Position numbers and translations under genes: made by a program. From CAYZPW01 sp964480475 (GTDB lineage Bacteria > B130-G9): DNA of 42,989 bases. The notes beneath the pieces are model-generated. The model did not search any database. It saw only the letters and a program-made list of their open reading frames with translations, and was not told where the DNA came from. Where the stretch lies: NCBI GenBank assembly GCA_964480475.1, contig CAYZPW010000017.1, forward strand, positions 1 through 42,989. The letters run 5' to 3'. Below, in pieces: positions 17,717-26,700 of this stretch. The stretch's first letter is position 1, and each line of letters begins with the position of its first letter.

Positions 17717-18892
17717 ATGGATTTTTCCCGGAGAGACTTCTTGAGGGCGTCGCTTTCGTGCGCGTCATGCATTCTCATCTCACCCAGCGTGTTAAGCACT
17801 CAGGGGCCTTTTGGTCGGACGGGCTCATCCGATGCCAGCAACCTCGGGAAGCACCGGGCGCTCTTTTACACGAACCTGGATGGAAAAAAAGTCCGATGTG
17901 AGCTTTGCCCGCGAGGCTGTGTGGTCCCAGATGGCGCGAGGGGATACTGTAGGGTCAGGGAGAACAAAGACGGAGAATACTACTCAATAGTCTATGCACG
18001 TCCTTGCGCCGCACACGTTGACCCAATCGAGAAAAAGCCCTTCTATCACTTCCTGCCAGGAACCACTGCTTTCTCGCTCGCCGCGGCCGGATGCAATATG
18101 CACTGCAAGTTTTGCCAGAACTGGCAGATATCGCAGCCCAAGCCTGAGGAGCTTAAGAACTTCGCGCTCTCACCGGACGAGTGCGTGTCGGCGACCAAGC
18201 GGGCCGGCAGTCCCTCGATTGCACTGACTTACACTGAGCCGATCGTCTATTTTGAATATACGCTCGACATAGCGAAAGCGGCCCAGGTCTCAAACCTAAA
18301 GACCGTTGTTGTCTCTGCGGGCTACATAAAGACGAAGCCGCTCGAGAAACTCCTAGGGCATCTTTCTGCGATCAAGATCGATCTCAAGTCCTTCGACGAC
18401 GGCTATTACCAGCGGGTCTGCGACACCACTCTAGCGCCAGTGCTCGATACGCTAAAGACAATCAAGGCGTCCGGGGTTTGGCTCGAGATAGTCAATCTTA
18501 TCTTGCCAACGTTGAACGATTCCGACGATGAACACAAGCGGATGTTCGAGTGGATAATAAAGAACCTCGGGCCCTTAGTGCCTTTGCATCTGACGCGGTT
18601 CCACCCAATGTATCGCTTGAGGAACCTTCCTCCTACGCCGAAAAGCACGCTGCAAAGGCTTCACAAGCTGGCAAAGAACGTTGGCCTGAAGTTCCCATAC
18701 ATCGGAAACGTGCCCGGCGACCCCGCGTCTAGCACCTACTGCCCAAAATGCGGAAAGGAGTTAATACTGCGAAGGGGATTTGCGATACGTAACATTGGCA
18801 TTGCCTCGTCAAGGTGCAAGTTCTGCGGTGAGCCCATTCCAGGGAAGTGGTCTTTGCCGGACACACAGAAGGAGAAGCTCAAGGTTGGCTGA
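17717..18892 (+). CDS. Radical SAM enzyme of the AmmeMemoRadiSam/PflA-like type with N-terminal Tat signal
   Basis: The start is the ATG at 17717, preceded by GAGGAG, giving 391 residues (MDFSRRDFLRASLSC). SRRDFLR is a twin-arginine motif followed by a moderately hydrophobic stretch and several cysteines. A Cys-rich segment (CELCPRGC...GYCRVR, about 61-78) precedes the radical SAM motif CNMHCKFC (126-133), whose three cysteines bind the 4Fe-4S cluster that cleaves SAM. The motif TYTEPIVYFEY is typical of the AmmeMemoRadiSam branch. The C-terminus carries a zinc-ribbon-like CPKCG...CKFCG. The usual partners (Memo, AMMECR1) are not in the window. The gene overlaps the phosphatase gene by eight bases. 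The reaction is unknown. Cofactor loading before Tat export would be required if the signal is real. Confidence 0.82.
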   Translation: MDFSRRDFLRASLSCASCILISPSVLSTQGPFGRTGSSDASNLGKHRALFYTNLDGKKVRCELCPRGCVVPDGARGYCRVRENKDGEYYSIVYARPCAAHVDPIEKKPFYHFLPGTTAFSLAAAGCNMHCKFCQNWQISQPKPEELKNFALSPDECVSATKRAGSPSIALTYTEPIVYFEYTLDIAKAAQVSNLKTVVVSAGYIKTKPLEKLLGHLSAIKIDLKSFDDGYYQRVCDTTLAPVLDTLKTIKASGVWLEIVNLILPTLNDSDDEHKRMFEWIIKNLGPLVPLHLTRFHPMYRLRNLPPTPKSTLQRLHKLAKNVGLKFPYIGNVPGDPASSTYCPKCGKELILRRGFAIRNIGIASSRCKFCGEPIPGKWSLPDTQKEKLKVG

Positions 18893-20615
18893 TTTTCGCA
18901 GACCATACCTCAATAGAGTGTTGAGGCCGCTTTTTTCAGCTCTGGGTTCGGCGCGAGCGACCGCTCTCCTATATGAGTGCTTTGAGGAGCTTGGCCTTTC
19001 GCCTTTCACGCTGAACGCGTCGGGATACCATGAGCTGGCGCTTACGCTTTGTGGGCGCCTCAAGCAGGAACGGTTAATCGATGACGATTCGATTGAGCGC
19101 CTCAGCGACAACTGGGGGCTCGACAGTGTCTCCGAATCCGAGATTCTTGATGCTGAGCCGGACCCTAAAGAGGAGGCAATCGTTCTTCCTTCCGACGTAG
19201 AGTCGATCTGCAAGACCGTCTCCGACGCTGTGCTGAGAGGTTCGCCGGCCAAGCTCCAGACTGGAGATGAGCCAAACGATGTCCAGAGAATGGTCTCGGA
19301 CACGATGGGTCTCGTTTTCAGTACCATTTCAAGACTCAAGGAGAGGGAGGCAAGTCCCTACTCTGCCCAGGCGGGTGCGCTTTTGGCTGCTCAACTTGAG
19401 CGTTATGAGCGGATAACTGCCTTCAGCCGGCATATCAATACGGTCGATATCGAACGGCTAAGAGAGAAGATCGCGCTTCTGCCGGACGTGCTAGCAGTTG
19501 GCGACGTCGCGATGTTCATTACCGACGAGGGTGGCGCCTATGAGCCGTTCTACATTAGCATGGCGCAGGCCGCGGATGATTTCAGCGTGGGATTGCTTCT
19601 CGCCTCGCTTGCGGAAGAGGTCGCAACGAGGCGCAGCGCGGTATCGGGCTTTGAACCGGAGTTTGCCGACAGTTACCACGACTCTATTGTAGCTGCGGGC
19701 TTTTCGCCGCACTGGGTGGCGTTCCCTCTCCTGATGGAGGATGTCTTTCTTGGCGCGATAATAGTATTCGACGAGTCGAGCGATATCTACACAGAGGACG
19801 AGATCAACGTCATCTTGCGCGTCTGCAACCATATCGCCAGCGCGCTTCAGAGCTGCATCCAGCACGAGAATGTCAAGAAGCTCCAGCAGCGATTGGATGA
19901 CGAGCTGCGGGGTGTTGGCAGCGTCCAGAAAAGGCTTCTGCCAGAGGCGTTGCCCAGGCTGCCCGGGTGCGAGGTCTCGGCCTATTACCGGCCCTCCGGC
20001 AGAGCTAGCGGCGACTATTATGACGTCGTAAGGACCTCGAATGATACCCTCTCGTTCATCGTTGCAGACGTATCGGGGCACGGAGCTCCCGCCGCCGTTG
20101 TAATGGCAATGAGCAAGACCGCTTTCAGGCTTCTCCATTTGCAGGGAACGTCAATTGATCAGATGTTTCCCGAATTCAATGATTTTCTGTGCAGCAACCT
20201 GAGTCCTGATATGTTCGTTACGGCACTGGGAGGAACCATAAATGTCTCGGCCGGAGTCCTTGAATATGTCTCGGCCGGGCACACCCCTGCGATCCTTTCT
20301 CGAGGTGAAACCGGAGAATGCGAGATGCTGACCCAACACGGCATGCTGCTGGGGGTTTTGCCTGACCAGGAGTTCCCCTCAACGAAGGTCTTGGTCGCAA
20401 AGGGGGACAAATTGATCGCTTATACAGATGGCATTACCGAGGCGAAAAACGAGGCTGATGAGCAGTTTGGTGTGGCTCGATTGATCGAGGCGATCAAAGA
20501 AGCCTCGGATTCTTCAGCAGAAGACCTAGCGCACAGCATAATCCTCGCGGTGACCGAGTACGCGGGGGGACAGCTGCCGGACGACGACATGACTCTGCTG
20601 ATATTCTCCTTCTAG
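18885..20615 (+). CDS. GAF-SpoIIE serine/threonine phosphatase (PP2C-type)
   Basis: I choose the TTG at 18885 (LADFRRPYLNRVLRP), nine bases after a GGAG and overlapping the radical SAM stop; the upstream in-frame ATG at 18780 lies deep in that gene. The 576-residue protein has an unrecognised N-terminal region, a GAF-like sensor region (about 180-325) and a linker helix. The SpoIIE/PP2C domain (about 360-575) is marked by VQKRLLPEALP, SGRASGDYYDV, FIVADVSGHGAPAA, SAGHTPAIL, the acidic TDGITEAKN and the terminal DDDMTLLI. The Asp residues of GDYYD, ADVSGHG and DDMT bind Mg2+/Mn2+. Such phosphatases usually act in partner-switching by dephosphorylating anti-sigma antagonists; none is present here. 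It converges with the FHA cyclase gene. Confidence 0.85.
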   Translation: MADFRRPYLNRVLRPLFSALGSARATALLYECFEELGLSPFTLNASGYHELALTLCGRLKQERLIDDDSIERLSDNWGLDSVSESEILDAEPDPKEEAIVLPSDVESICKTVSDAVLRGSPAKLQTGDEPNDVQRMVSDTMGLVFSTISRLKEREASPYSAQAGALLAAQLERYERITAFSRHINTVDIERLREKIALLPDVLAVGDVAMFITDEGGAYEPFYISMAQAADDFSVGLLLASLAEEVATRRSAVSGFEPEFADSYHDSIVAAGFSPHWVAFPLLMEDVFLGAIIVFDESSDIYTEDEINVILRVCNHIASALQSCIQHENVKKLQQRLDDELRGVGSVQKRLLPEALPRLPGCEVSAYYRPSGRASGDYYDVVRTSNDTLSFIVADVSGHGAPAAVVMAMSKTAFRLLHLQGTSIDQMFPEFNDFLCSNLSPDMFVTALGGTINVSAGVLEYVSAGHTPAILSRGETGECEMLTQHGMLLGVLPDQEFPSTKVLVAKGDKLIAYTDGITEAKNEADEQFGVARLIEAIKEASDSSAEDLAHSIILAVTEYAGGQLPDDDMTLLIFSF

Positions 20616-20623
20616 CAGATCAG

Positions 20624-20651
20624 AAGTTCCAAGTTGCAGGTTCCAGGTTGC
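20624..20651. repeat. Two-copy 14-bp tandem repeat
   Basis: The units AAGTTCCAAGTTGC and AGGTTCCAGGTTGC lie head to tail in the 133-base space between the convergent phosphatase and cyclase genes. They differ at two positions. No clear terminator hairpin with a U-tract was found in this spacer. Confidence 0.5.
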
Positions 20652-20748
20652 GCAATCCCAAATCCGAAGTCTGCACGCTCCTCAGTCAAAATAACGCCGG
20701 GGACAACCGGGTGCTCCGGATGACACTGCTGTGTGGATAGTGCGTGCG

Positions 20749-22509
20749 TTATGGAACAGGACTGGGCTTGCGCATTCCCGCCAACTCGTAGAGCTGAACT
20801 GGCGCCGATTTGCCCTTCAGCGGGATGGCCTTGGTGGGCCGAAGATCGAACATCTCTTTAGTGATGCTGTTGTATGTTGATGGGCCGACCAGTATCTGGT
20901 CCGGTAGAGCTTCGGTCTCGATTCTCTTGGCTGTATTGACGGGGGCGCCCAGGACGGTGTAGTCCATCCTTCTCAGGCATCCCACGTCGCCCACAAGCAC
21001 TCGGCCCGTGTTTATCCCTGTTTTGACCTGAAACCGCATGTTAGGCGGTCTCCTGCTGTTGAGTCCCATCAAGGCTTGCCTCATTTCAAGAGCCGTCAAG
21101 AGCGCTCGTTCTGGATCATCCGAATGCGGAAACGGGACCCCGAAAACGGCGAGTATCTCGTCCGCGATATACTTGTCAAGTGTTCCTTCCCGCCTGAAGA
21201 TCACATCTGTCATCTCGCCAAAATACTCGTTCAGCATGTTGCGGACGACTGCGGGCTTGTGCCTCTCGCAGAAGACGGTAAAGTCCGTTATATCCGCAAA
21301 GAGGACCGTTACCTCGGCTTCGTGCACATCGAGTGCGTCCTCTTTCCCCTCAACTATCCTATCGGTAACGGCCGGGGAGTGGTATCGCGCCATCCTACGT
21401 CGGAAGATGTCCTGTTTCCTGATCTCGCTGTTCAGCCGGGCCTGGCTAATCGCTATTGCGGCGTGGTTACCGAGCGCGGTGATCATGTCGAGGTCATCCT
21501 GGGTGAAGCGGTCGGAGGCGTCCGAAGTGTCCAAGTATATGAGCCCCTGCACGGCGTCGAGGTGAGAAAGCGGGACGCACATAGCTGACCTTATTCCCAG
21601 AAGCTTGACGCTTTCTTGGGACTTGAAGCTGGGGTCAACTAGGGCATCGTTGATCAGGACGGATTTCCTCTCCCTTAACGCCACGCCGGCAATGCTCTTG
21701 CTCAAAACAATCTTCTCACCAGCCTTAGCATCGCTGGCATACCTGACCTTTTCTGGTATCCACTCGCCGGTCTGGCCGTCCACAAGAATCATCACCCCGC
21801 GCTTCGCGCTAACGTTCTCAAAGACCAGGTCCATTACCTTCTCGAGCAGGTCATCAAGTGACGTTGCGGATATGAGCGCCTTGCTGGCCTGGTATAGGAC
21901 GGAAAGCATCCGCGTCTTTTTTCTGAGTTGGGACACCTGAGGTGACTCTTTGCTGAGTTCCTCGGCGAGAGCTATGGGCGTGCCACCTGCGATCGGCCTC
22001 ATGATCTCATCGACGGGTCGCATAATTGTCTTTCCCATGTCCAGCGATGAGTCCGAATCGCCTAATTCAACGAGAGAACGATCGCCGCTGATCGAAAGCG
22101 TGGGCTGGTCAATTGCTGCCTCCTTCGGCCCTGCCGGATGTCCATCGCCGCTTGGTGTGTATCCGGAAAGAACGAATATGAGCTTGTAATTGCCAATTGC
22201 GACAACGTCGCCCGACTCGAGCGTGGCTATATCGACCCGAAGCCCGTTCACATACGTCCCGTTCCTGCTTTCCAGGTCGGTCAGCTCGCAACGACCACCC
22301 GGATGAAGCTCCAGTTTGGCGTGGCGCCGGGACACGTTGGAGCCGGGGAGCGCGATATCGACGCCAAGCGTATTCTCAGCGACTCTCCGACCCATGAGAT
22401 TGGTTCCGGTCGAAAGAAGGTGTTCGGTCTTTGCGGAGCCCGGCTCAATTATCATGAGTCTAGCCGCCAACGCCTCGCCGGATGTTGGGCTAACTGCTGG
22501 CAGTGTCAC
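20749..22509 (-). CDS. FHA-GAF class III adenylate cyclase
   Basis: The 586-residue soluble protein has an FHA domain (about 28-115; SRRH at 60-63, SRNGTYVNG at 81-89), a GAF domain (about 205-350) and a class III cyclase catalytic domain (about 395-565). The key cyclase residues are all present: metal-binding Asp406 (LFADITDF) and Asp450 (YIADEILAVFG), adenine-selecting Lys446 and Asp516 (MDYTVLG), and transition-state Asn525 and Arg529 (VNTAKRIE). It should make cAMP under control of a GAF ligand and a phosphoprotein partner bound by the FHA domain. The start is GTG at 22509, 18 bases after the BFN-domain gene, so the two are probably co-transcribed. The other FHA protein at 8.8-10.8 kb has a similar FHA-GAF front end with a different output. 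Confidence 0.92.
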   Translation of the reverse strand: MTLPAVSPTSGEALAARLMIIEPGSAKTEHLLSTGTNLMGRRVAENTLGVDIALPGSNVSRRHAKLELHPGGRCELTDLESRNGTYVNGLRVDIATLESGDVVAIGNYKLIFVLSGYTPSGDGHPAGPKEAAIDQPTLSISGDRSLVELGDSDSSLDMGKTIMRPVDEIMRPIAGGTPIALAEELSKESPQVSQLRKKTRMLSVLYQASKALISATSLDDLLEKVMDLVFENVSAKRGVMILVDGQTGEWIPEKVRYASDAKAGEKIVLSKSIAGVALRERKSVLINDALVDPSFKSQESVKLLGIRSAMCVPLSHLDAVQGLIYLDTSDASDRFTQDDLDMITALGNHAAIAISQARLNSEIRKQDIFRRRMARYHSPAVTDRIVEGKEDALDVHEAEVTVLFADITDFTVFCERHKPAVVRNMLNEYFGEMTDVIFRREGTLDKYIADEILAVFGVPFPHSDDPERALLTALEMRQALMGLNSRRPPNMRFQVKTGINTGRVLVGDVGCLRRMDYTVLGAPVNTAKRIETEALPDQILVGPSTYNSITKEMFDLRPTKAIPLKGKSAPVQLYELAGMRKPSPVP

Positions 22510-22527
22510 TTGGCGCCCACGCGGCCT

Positions 22528-23070
22528 CTACATCTTGTATCTGCCAAAATCCTCGGGCTCCAAGCTCTTGAGAACCTCGAGCAACTTGTCGCTCTCGCTG
22601 ATATCCTGCGTCAAATCGACAACCGTCGTCTTTGAGAGGACCTCGTCGCTCACATAGATCGGCGCCGAACACCGCAGCGCTAGGGCAATCGCATCGCTTG
22701 GACGAGAATCGATTCCGATGACGGTCTTTCTGCACTTCAGGTAAAGGGTCGCGTAGTAAGTGCTATCCCTGAGATCGTTGATCTCTATTCTCAGAAGCTT
22801 CGCGCCCAGCTCCCCCAGAGCGTTCTTCAACAGATCATGTGTCATCGGTCGAGGCGCTTGAATGTTCTCCATAGCGACAAAGATCGCGTTTGCCTCGGCG
22901 TGCCCGAGCCAGATCGGTATCATCCTCTTGTCTTCAAGATCGACCAGAAGCACAATGGGGCTTTGTGTTACAGGATCAAGCGCTACCTTTCTCGGCTTGA
23001 ACTCGATCACTTCCAGAACCTCTTCGTTCACTTTTAAGATCTGAGACTTCATTGTAAAAAGTAGTCCCAT
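22528..23070 (-). CDS. Bifunctional nuclease (BFN/DUF151) domain protein
   Basis: This 180-residue protein is typical of the DUF151/BFN family. The core reads VTQSPIVLLVDLEDKRMIPIWLGHAEANAI, then RPMTHDLLKNAL, then the IGIDSRPSDAIALALR motif that is the family hallmark. Some members have reported DNase/RNase activity; bacterial roles remain poorly defined. The tail (about 150-180) has the common acidic extension ending EPEDFGRYKM. The start is either the ATG at 23070 or MKSQILKVNEEV at 23052; neither has a strong ribosome binding site. It lies just upstream of the FHA cyclase, with which it is probably co-transcribed. Confidence 0.88.
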   Translation of the reverse strand: MGLLFTMKSQILKVNEEVLEVIEFKPRKVALDPVTQSPIVLLVDLEDKRMIPIWLGHAEANAIFVAMENIQAPRPMTHDLLKNALGELGAKLLRIEINDLRDSTYYATLYLKCRKTVIGIDSRPSDAIALALRCSAPIYVSDEVLSKTTVVDLTQDISESDKLLEVLKSLEPEDFGRYKM

Positions 23071-23180
23071 GTCAAAGGTTTGTCAATTGCAGCGAGGGAG
23101 GAGTTTTCGTAATAGTATGTTCTGGGGCGCCTGCAAGTGTGCTGGGCGGCAGACAGCGACTGTTCGAGAGTGATGCTTCA

Positions 23181-23197
23181 ATGCCCTGAAAGGGCAT
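23181..23197. repeat. Solitary REP-like hairpin
   Basis: ATGCCCTGAAAGGGCAT forms a 7-bp stem with a GAA loop, followed by TCATGTGGGTAGCCGCGG. The core CCCTGAAAGGG and the nearby TAGCC are shared with the hairpins flanking the transposase at 37.6-38.0 kb, so this is probably a dispersed copy. Confidence 0.5.
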
Positions 23198-23216
23198 CAT
23201 GTGGGTAGCCGCGGCC

Positions 23217-23579
23217 GTGCGTCCTGAAAGCTGTGGTTGTCCGAATTGGTGAGAGGCCAATCTACTAACCCAAAGGCAGCAGACTTCGCCATAGTAGCCT
23301 GTGGCTACGTCGGCTGAAAAGGAGTTCGAGGTGTGAGGTTAAGCCCCGAGACCACTGTCGTTGAATGCGTTGATGCGACGCAGCCAAAAGGCGTGTAAGA
23401 AGCGGCTCTACTGGCTTATAGACCACGAGTTTGGCCTGCCTCGACCTCGCATTACACATCCTGAAAGGTGGTTTGAACTAAGTCCGGGTCACCTGCTCGG
23501 AAGAGTTCGCCGCGCGGCGAAGAAAGCCGCACGTCCGGGTCTGTGAGGGTGAAAGCCAGCAATGGCCGAACTACTCGAC
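23217..23579 (+). mobile_element. Group II intron-like RNA remnant (no encoded protein)
   Basis: This part of the 725-base gap before the large cyclase gene has no credible ORF. Its 3' part resembles domains V-VI of bacterial group II introns: GGAAGAG, then GCGGCGAAGAAAGCCGC-AC-GTCCGGGTCTGTGAGGG (about 23501-23549), then a small stem GCCAGCAATGGC and the end CTACTCGAC at 23579. A possible 5' end GTGCG lies at 23217. Domain V departs from a working form: the strand that should pair with GTCCGGGTC is replaced by TTCGCC, creating the palindrome TTCGCCGCGCGGCGAA (23506-23521) seen in the GTAGGGG elements. At about 360 bases it is too short for a full intron, so it is probably a fossil. The rest of the gap (23071-23180 and 23580-23721) shows nothing I recognise. 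Confidence 0.4.
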
Positions 23580-23721
23580 TGACGCCGCACTCCAAAACGC
23601 CCAACGAGTGCAACTCCTCAGCCAAACCTCACCGCCTCAATCGCCTTCCAAACTCGCCAAGCTGGTCAGACCCGACGCATCCACTGATGGCAGTTTGATT
23701 TTTCGGCTTGGGTGCAAGGGA

Positions 23722-23751
23722 TTGACCCGGATGACAGAGAGTGGCTAATCT
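23722..23751 (+). promoter_or_regulatory. Candidate promoter for the cyclase-AAA-TPR gene
   Basis: TTGACC (23722-23727) and TAATCT (23746-23751) are separated by 18 bases. The start codon at 23796 follows after about 45 bases, with GGAGGGAG as the ribosome binding site. Confidence 0.4.
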
Positions 23752-23795
23752 TTCTATGAAGAAAGACTGTCGGCTTCAGGTGTGGAGGGAGTTAA

Positions 23796-26700
23796 ATGAG
23801 ATGCGTTCGTTGCGGGACCGAACTGCCCGGAGGCGCCAAGTTCTGCCCGGAATGCGGTGAGAAGCAAGGCCCCTCGAGGCGGGCCATCTTCAGCGACCGG
23901 GAGATAGCCGATATCCGAGCTCACTTTGAGACGGACGAGTATCTTTCCGAGCTTCGGGACATGGCTCGGGACGGGCTCTCGATTGAACGAAGGCACCTAG
24001 CGGTAATGTTCGTTGATGTGTCGGGCTTCACTCGCATGTCTTCGGTGATTTCGCGGGAGCAGCTCAGGCTGGTCATGCACGATGTCTATTCGGTCATGAC
24101 GGAAGGAATCACCAAATTTGGGGGTTACATTGACAAGTTCTTTGGCGACGAGGCGATGGCCCTCTTTGGTGCGCCGATCGCGCTCGAACACCCTTGTGAC
24201 AGGGCCATAACGGTTGCCAGCGAGATAGCAATTGGACTCGGGGGCGTGAACTACCGCTTTAGGGACATACTGCCTGCGCCTCTCTCGATACACGCTGGCA
24301 TTGCCTTCGGCGAGGTGGAGGCGGGCCGATTCGGCGATTCGAGGGAGCTTCAATACACGGTTTTGGGCGAGGCCGTCAACCTCGCCAAGCGACTGACTGA
24401 TGCGGCGCCCGCGGGTGCAGTCTTTGTCTGTGAGCAGACCCGAGACCGGGCTTTGGAGCGTTTCGAGTTTGAGGGCCTCGGAGAGCTTCAGCTTGAGGGG
24501 ATCGATATGCCAACCCGCGTCTTTCGGGCGCGGGGTCCTAGGGCCGCGAGGACGGAGCACCCGAGATTCGGACGCCTGGACGCTCCCATGATCGGCCGTA
24601 ATGCCGAGCTGGGCAAATTGAAATCAGCGTTTGAGAGCCTCTTACGTTGCTATCCGGACCCCAAGCCTTGTGAGCCCGGGGAGCGCGCCTATCGTGATGT
24701 TTCGCGCGTTGTCGGAGTTGCAGGCGAGGCCGGCGTCGGCAAATCGCGTCTGAAGCGTGAGTTTAAGCGTCACTTGCGTGCTCTTCTGGGAGATGACGGC
24801 TTTACCTGGCTTGCTGGAAGCGCCTGGACCATTGGCCAGACCCCTCTTTATTGGTCGTTAAAGGCGACTATCTCGTCCGGCGCAGGCTTTGACATGACTG
24901 GCTCTCAGCAAGCGATCCGTGACCGCCTTCTGAAGCTCTCGGTTCTGGAAAGCGACAAAGAGGAGGTGCTTCCTTATCTGTTTCACCTCTTTGGTTTTGA
25001 GGATGAGAAGGGCCATCTCGCCCAGTTGGATGCGAAGACGATTAAGGAGAATCTATGGTTCGCGGTCAGGTGTCTTTACGGCCGATGGGCTGAGATCAAG
25101 CCTACTGTTCTTGTTTTTGAGGATATGCAGTGGGCAGACGACGGAAGCGTGGACTTTGTTGACTACTTATCAGATTTCGTCAGTGATTTCCCGATACTCG
25201 TTATCCTTCTTTATCGCCCGGAGTTTACGCCAAGTTTTGCGAGGGCCAAGGGGGTTCTGTTTACCCAGGTCCGGCTGTCGCCGCTTTCCTCCTCAGCGGA
25301 GAGAGAGCTCTTGGACTCGTATATCCACCCCGGGGCAAGAGAGCAGGTTTTCGTACGAAAGCTGCTGGAGTACTCAGAAGGCAATCCTCTTTTTCTGGAA
25401 GAGTTGCTTCACCTGATGTGCGAGCAAGGCAAGCTAGAGCAGCACGATGGCATGCTGCGCCTCACGCAGGACGTGGAGAAGATGCCTCTGCCGACAAGGC
25501 TCTCGGAGGTGCTGTCCGACCGCATCGACACGTTGTCGAAGCGCGATAAGAGGGTTGCGTATTGTGCGGCAGTTATCGGTCGTGCGTTCCCTTATAGCCT
25601 TCTGGCTGACGTTTACGACTCACTCGGCGGTGTGGAGGACGTTTCAGATTCCCTGGATGCGCTCGTCAAGCGAGACATCATCTTCAAAAAGCCCGGCAGT
25701 TCAGAGCCGGAATATGTCTTTAGGCACGCTCTGATACGGGAGATACTCAACCGTCGTCTCATGGAGAGTCTCCGCCGAGAGCTCTGTAGGCTTGTCGCGG
25801 TCCGGGTGGAGGAGCTCTACGGTGACCGCATCGAGGAGTTCTACGGGATGCTCTCGAGCCACTGGGAGCTGGCAGGCGAGGCGAGTCGGGCAACGCGCTA
25901 TTCCGCTTTATGGGGAATCTACAATCTGAGACGGCAGAGGCATCTCTCGGCGCAGGAGGCGTTCGAGAGGTACGGGCGTCTGTCAAAGGACTTGACTGAG
26001 AAACTACTTTCGCCAGAGGAGCAGGAGGAGGTTCTAGTCAGTCGAATAGAAGTGCTTCAATTCCTGGGGCGCTACGAGGAGTCTTTTGAGCTGTGCCACG
26101 CCCTCCTTTCCAGTGCGGGCGAGGACCCAGCGCGAAGGGCTCTCGCGCTCTCGAAGGAGGCCAAATCGAGGCTCTTCATGGGCGACTACGACCGCTCGTT
26201 GGCCCTTGCCCGAGAGGCGCTCAAGAACGCCAGGGCAGGCGGCGCCGCAAAGACCGAGGGAGACGCCTTGAACATAATGGGCAACGTCTTCTCCTGCCGC
26301 GGCAACGTTGACGAGGCACTGAAGAGCTATGACGAGTCGGTCGCGATAGCCCGTCGTCTGAACGATCGCTTTCTGACCGCCGGGCTGCTCAACAACATCG
26401 GCCTCGTTTACAGGCGTCGAGGAGAATATGACGAGGCGCTTCGCCATTTCGAGGAATCACTTCACATAGGCCGTGAGATATCGGACCGCTCCCGGATGGG
26501 CCACTGCCTCAACAATATCGGGGTCGTTTACTTTGCTCAGGGCAATTTCGATTCTGCTCTTCGATACTACCTGCCATCGCTTTCGATAAAACGAGAATTG
26601 GGTGACCGGCGGGGTGTTGCGACGACACTGCACAACATCGGCGAGATATACAGTATTCGCGGAAAGCACGACGAGGCCCTCAAGTCCTTAAGCGAGGCAC

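Noticed and set aside
18780..18884. Upstream in-frame start for the SpoIIE phosphatase
   Set aside because: It would overlap the radical SAM gene by over 100 bases; the TTG at 18885 has a ribosome binding site and normal overlap.
23070..23086. TTGACA motifs before the BFN-domain gene as its promoter
   Set aside because: No -10 box lies at a suitable distance; the best fit would put transcription at or after the start codon.
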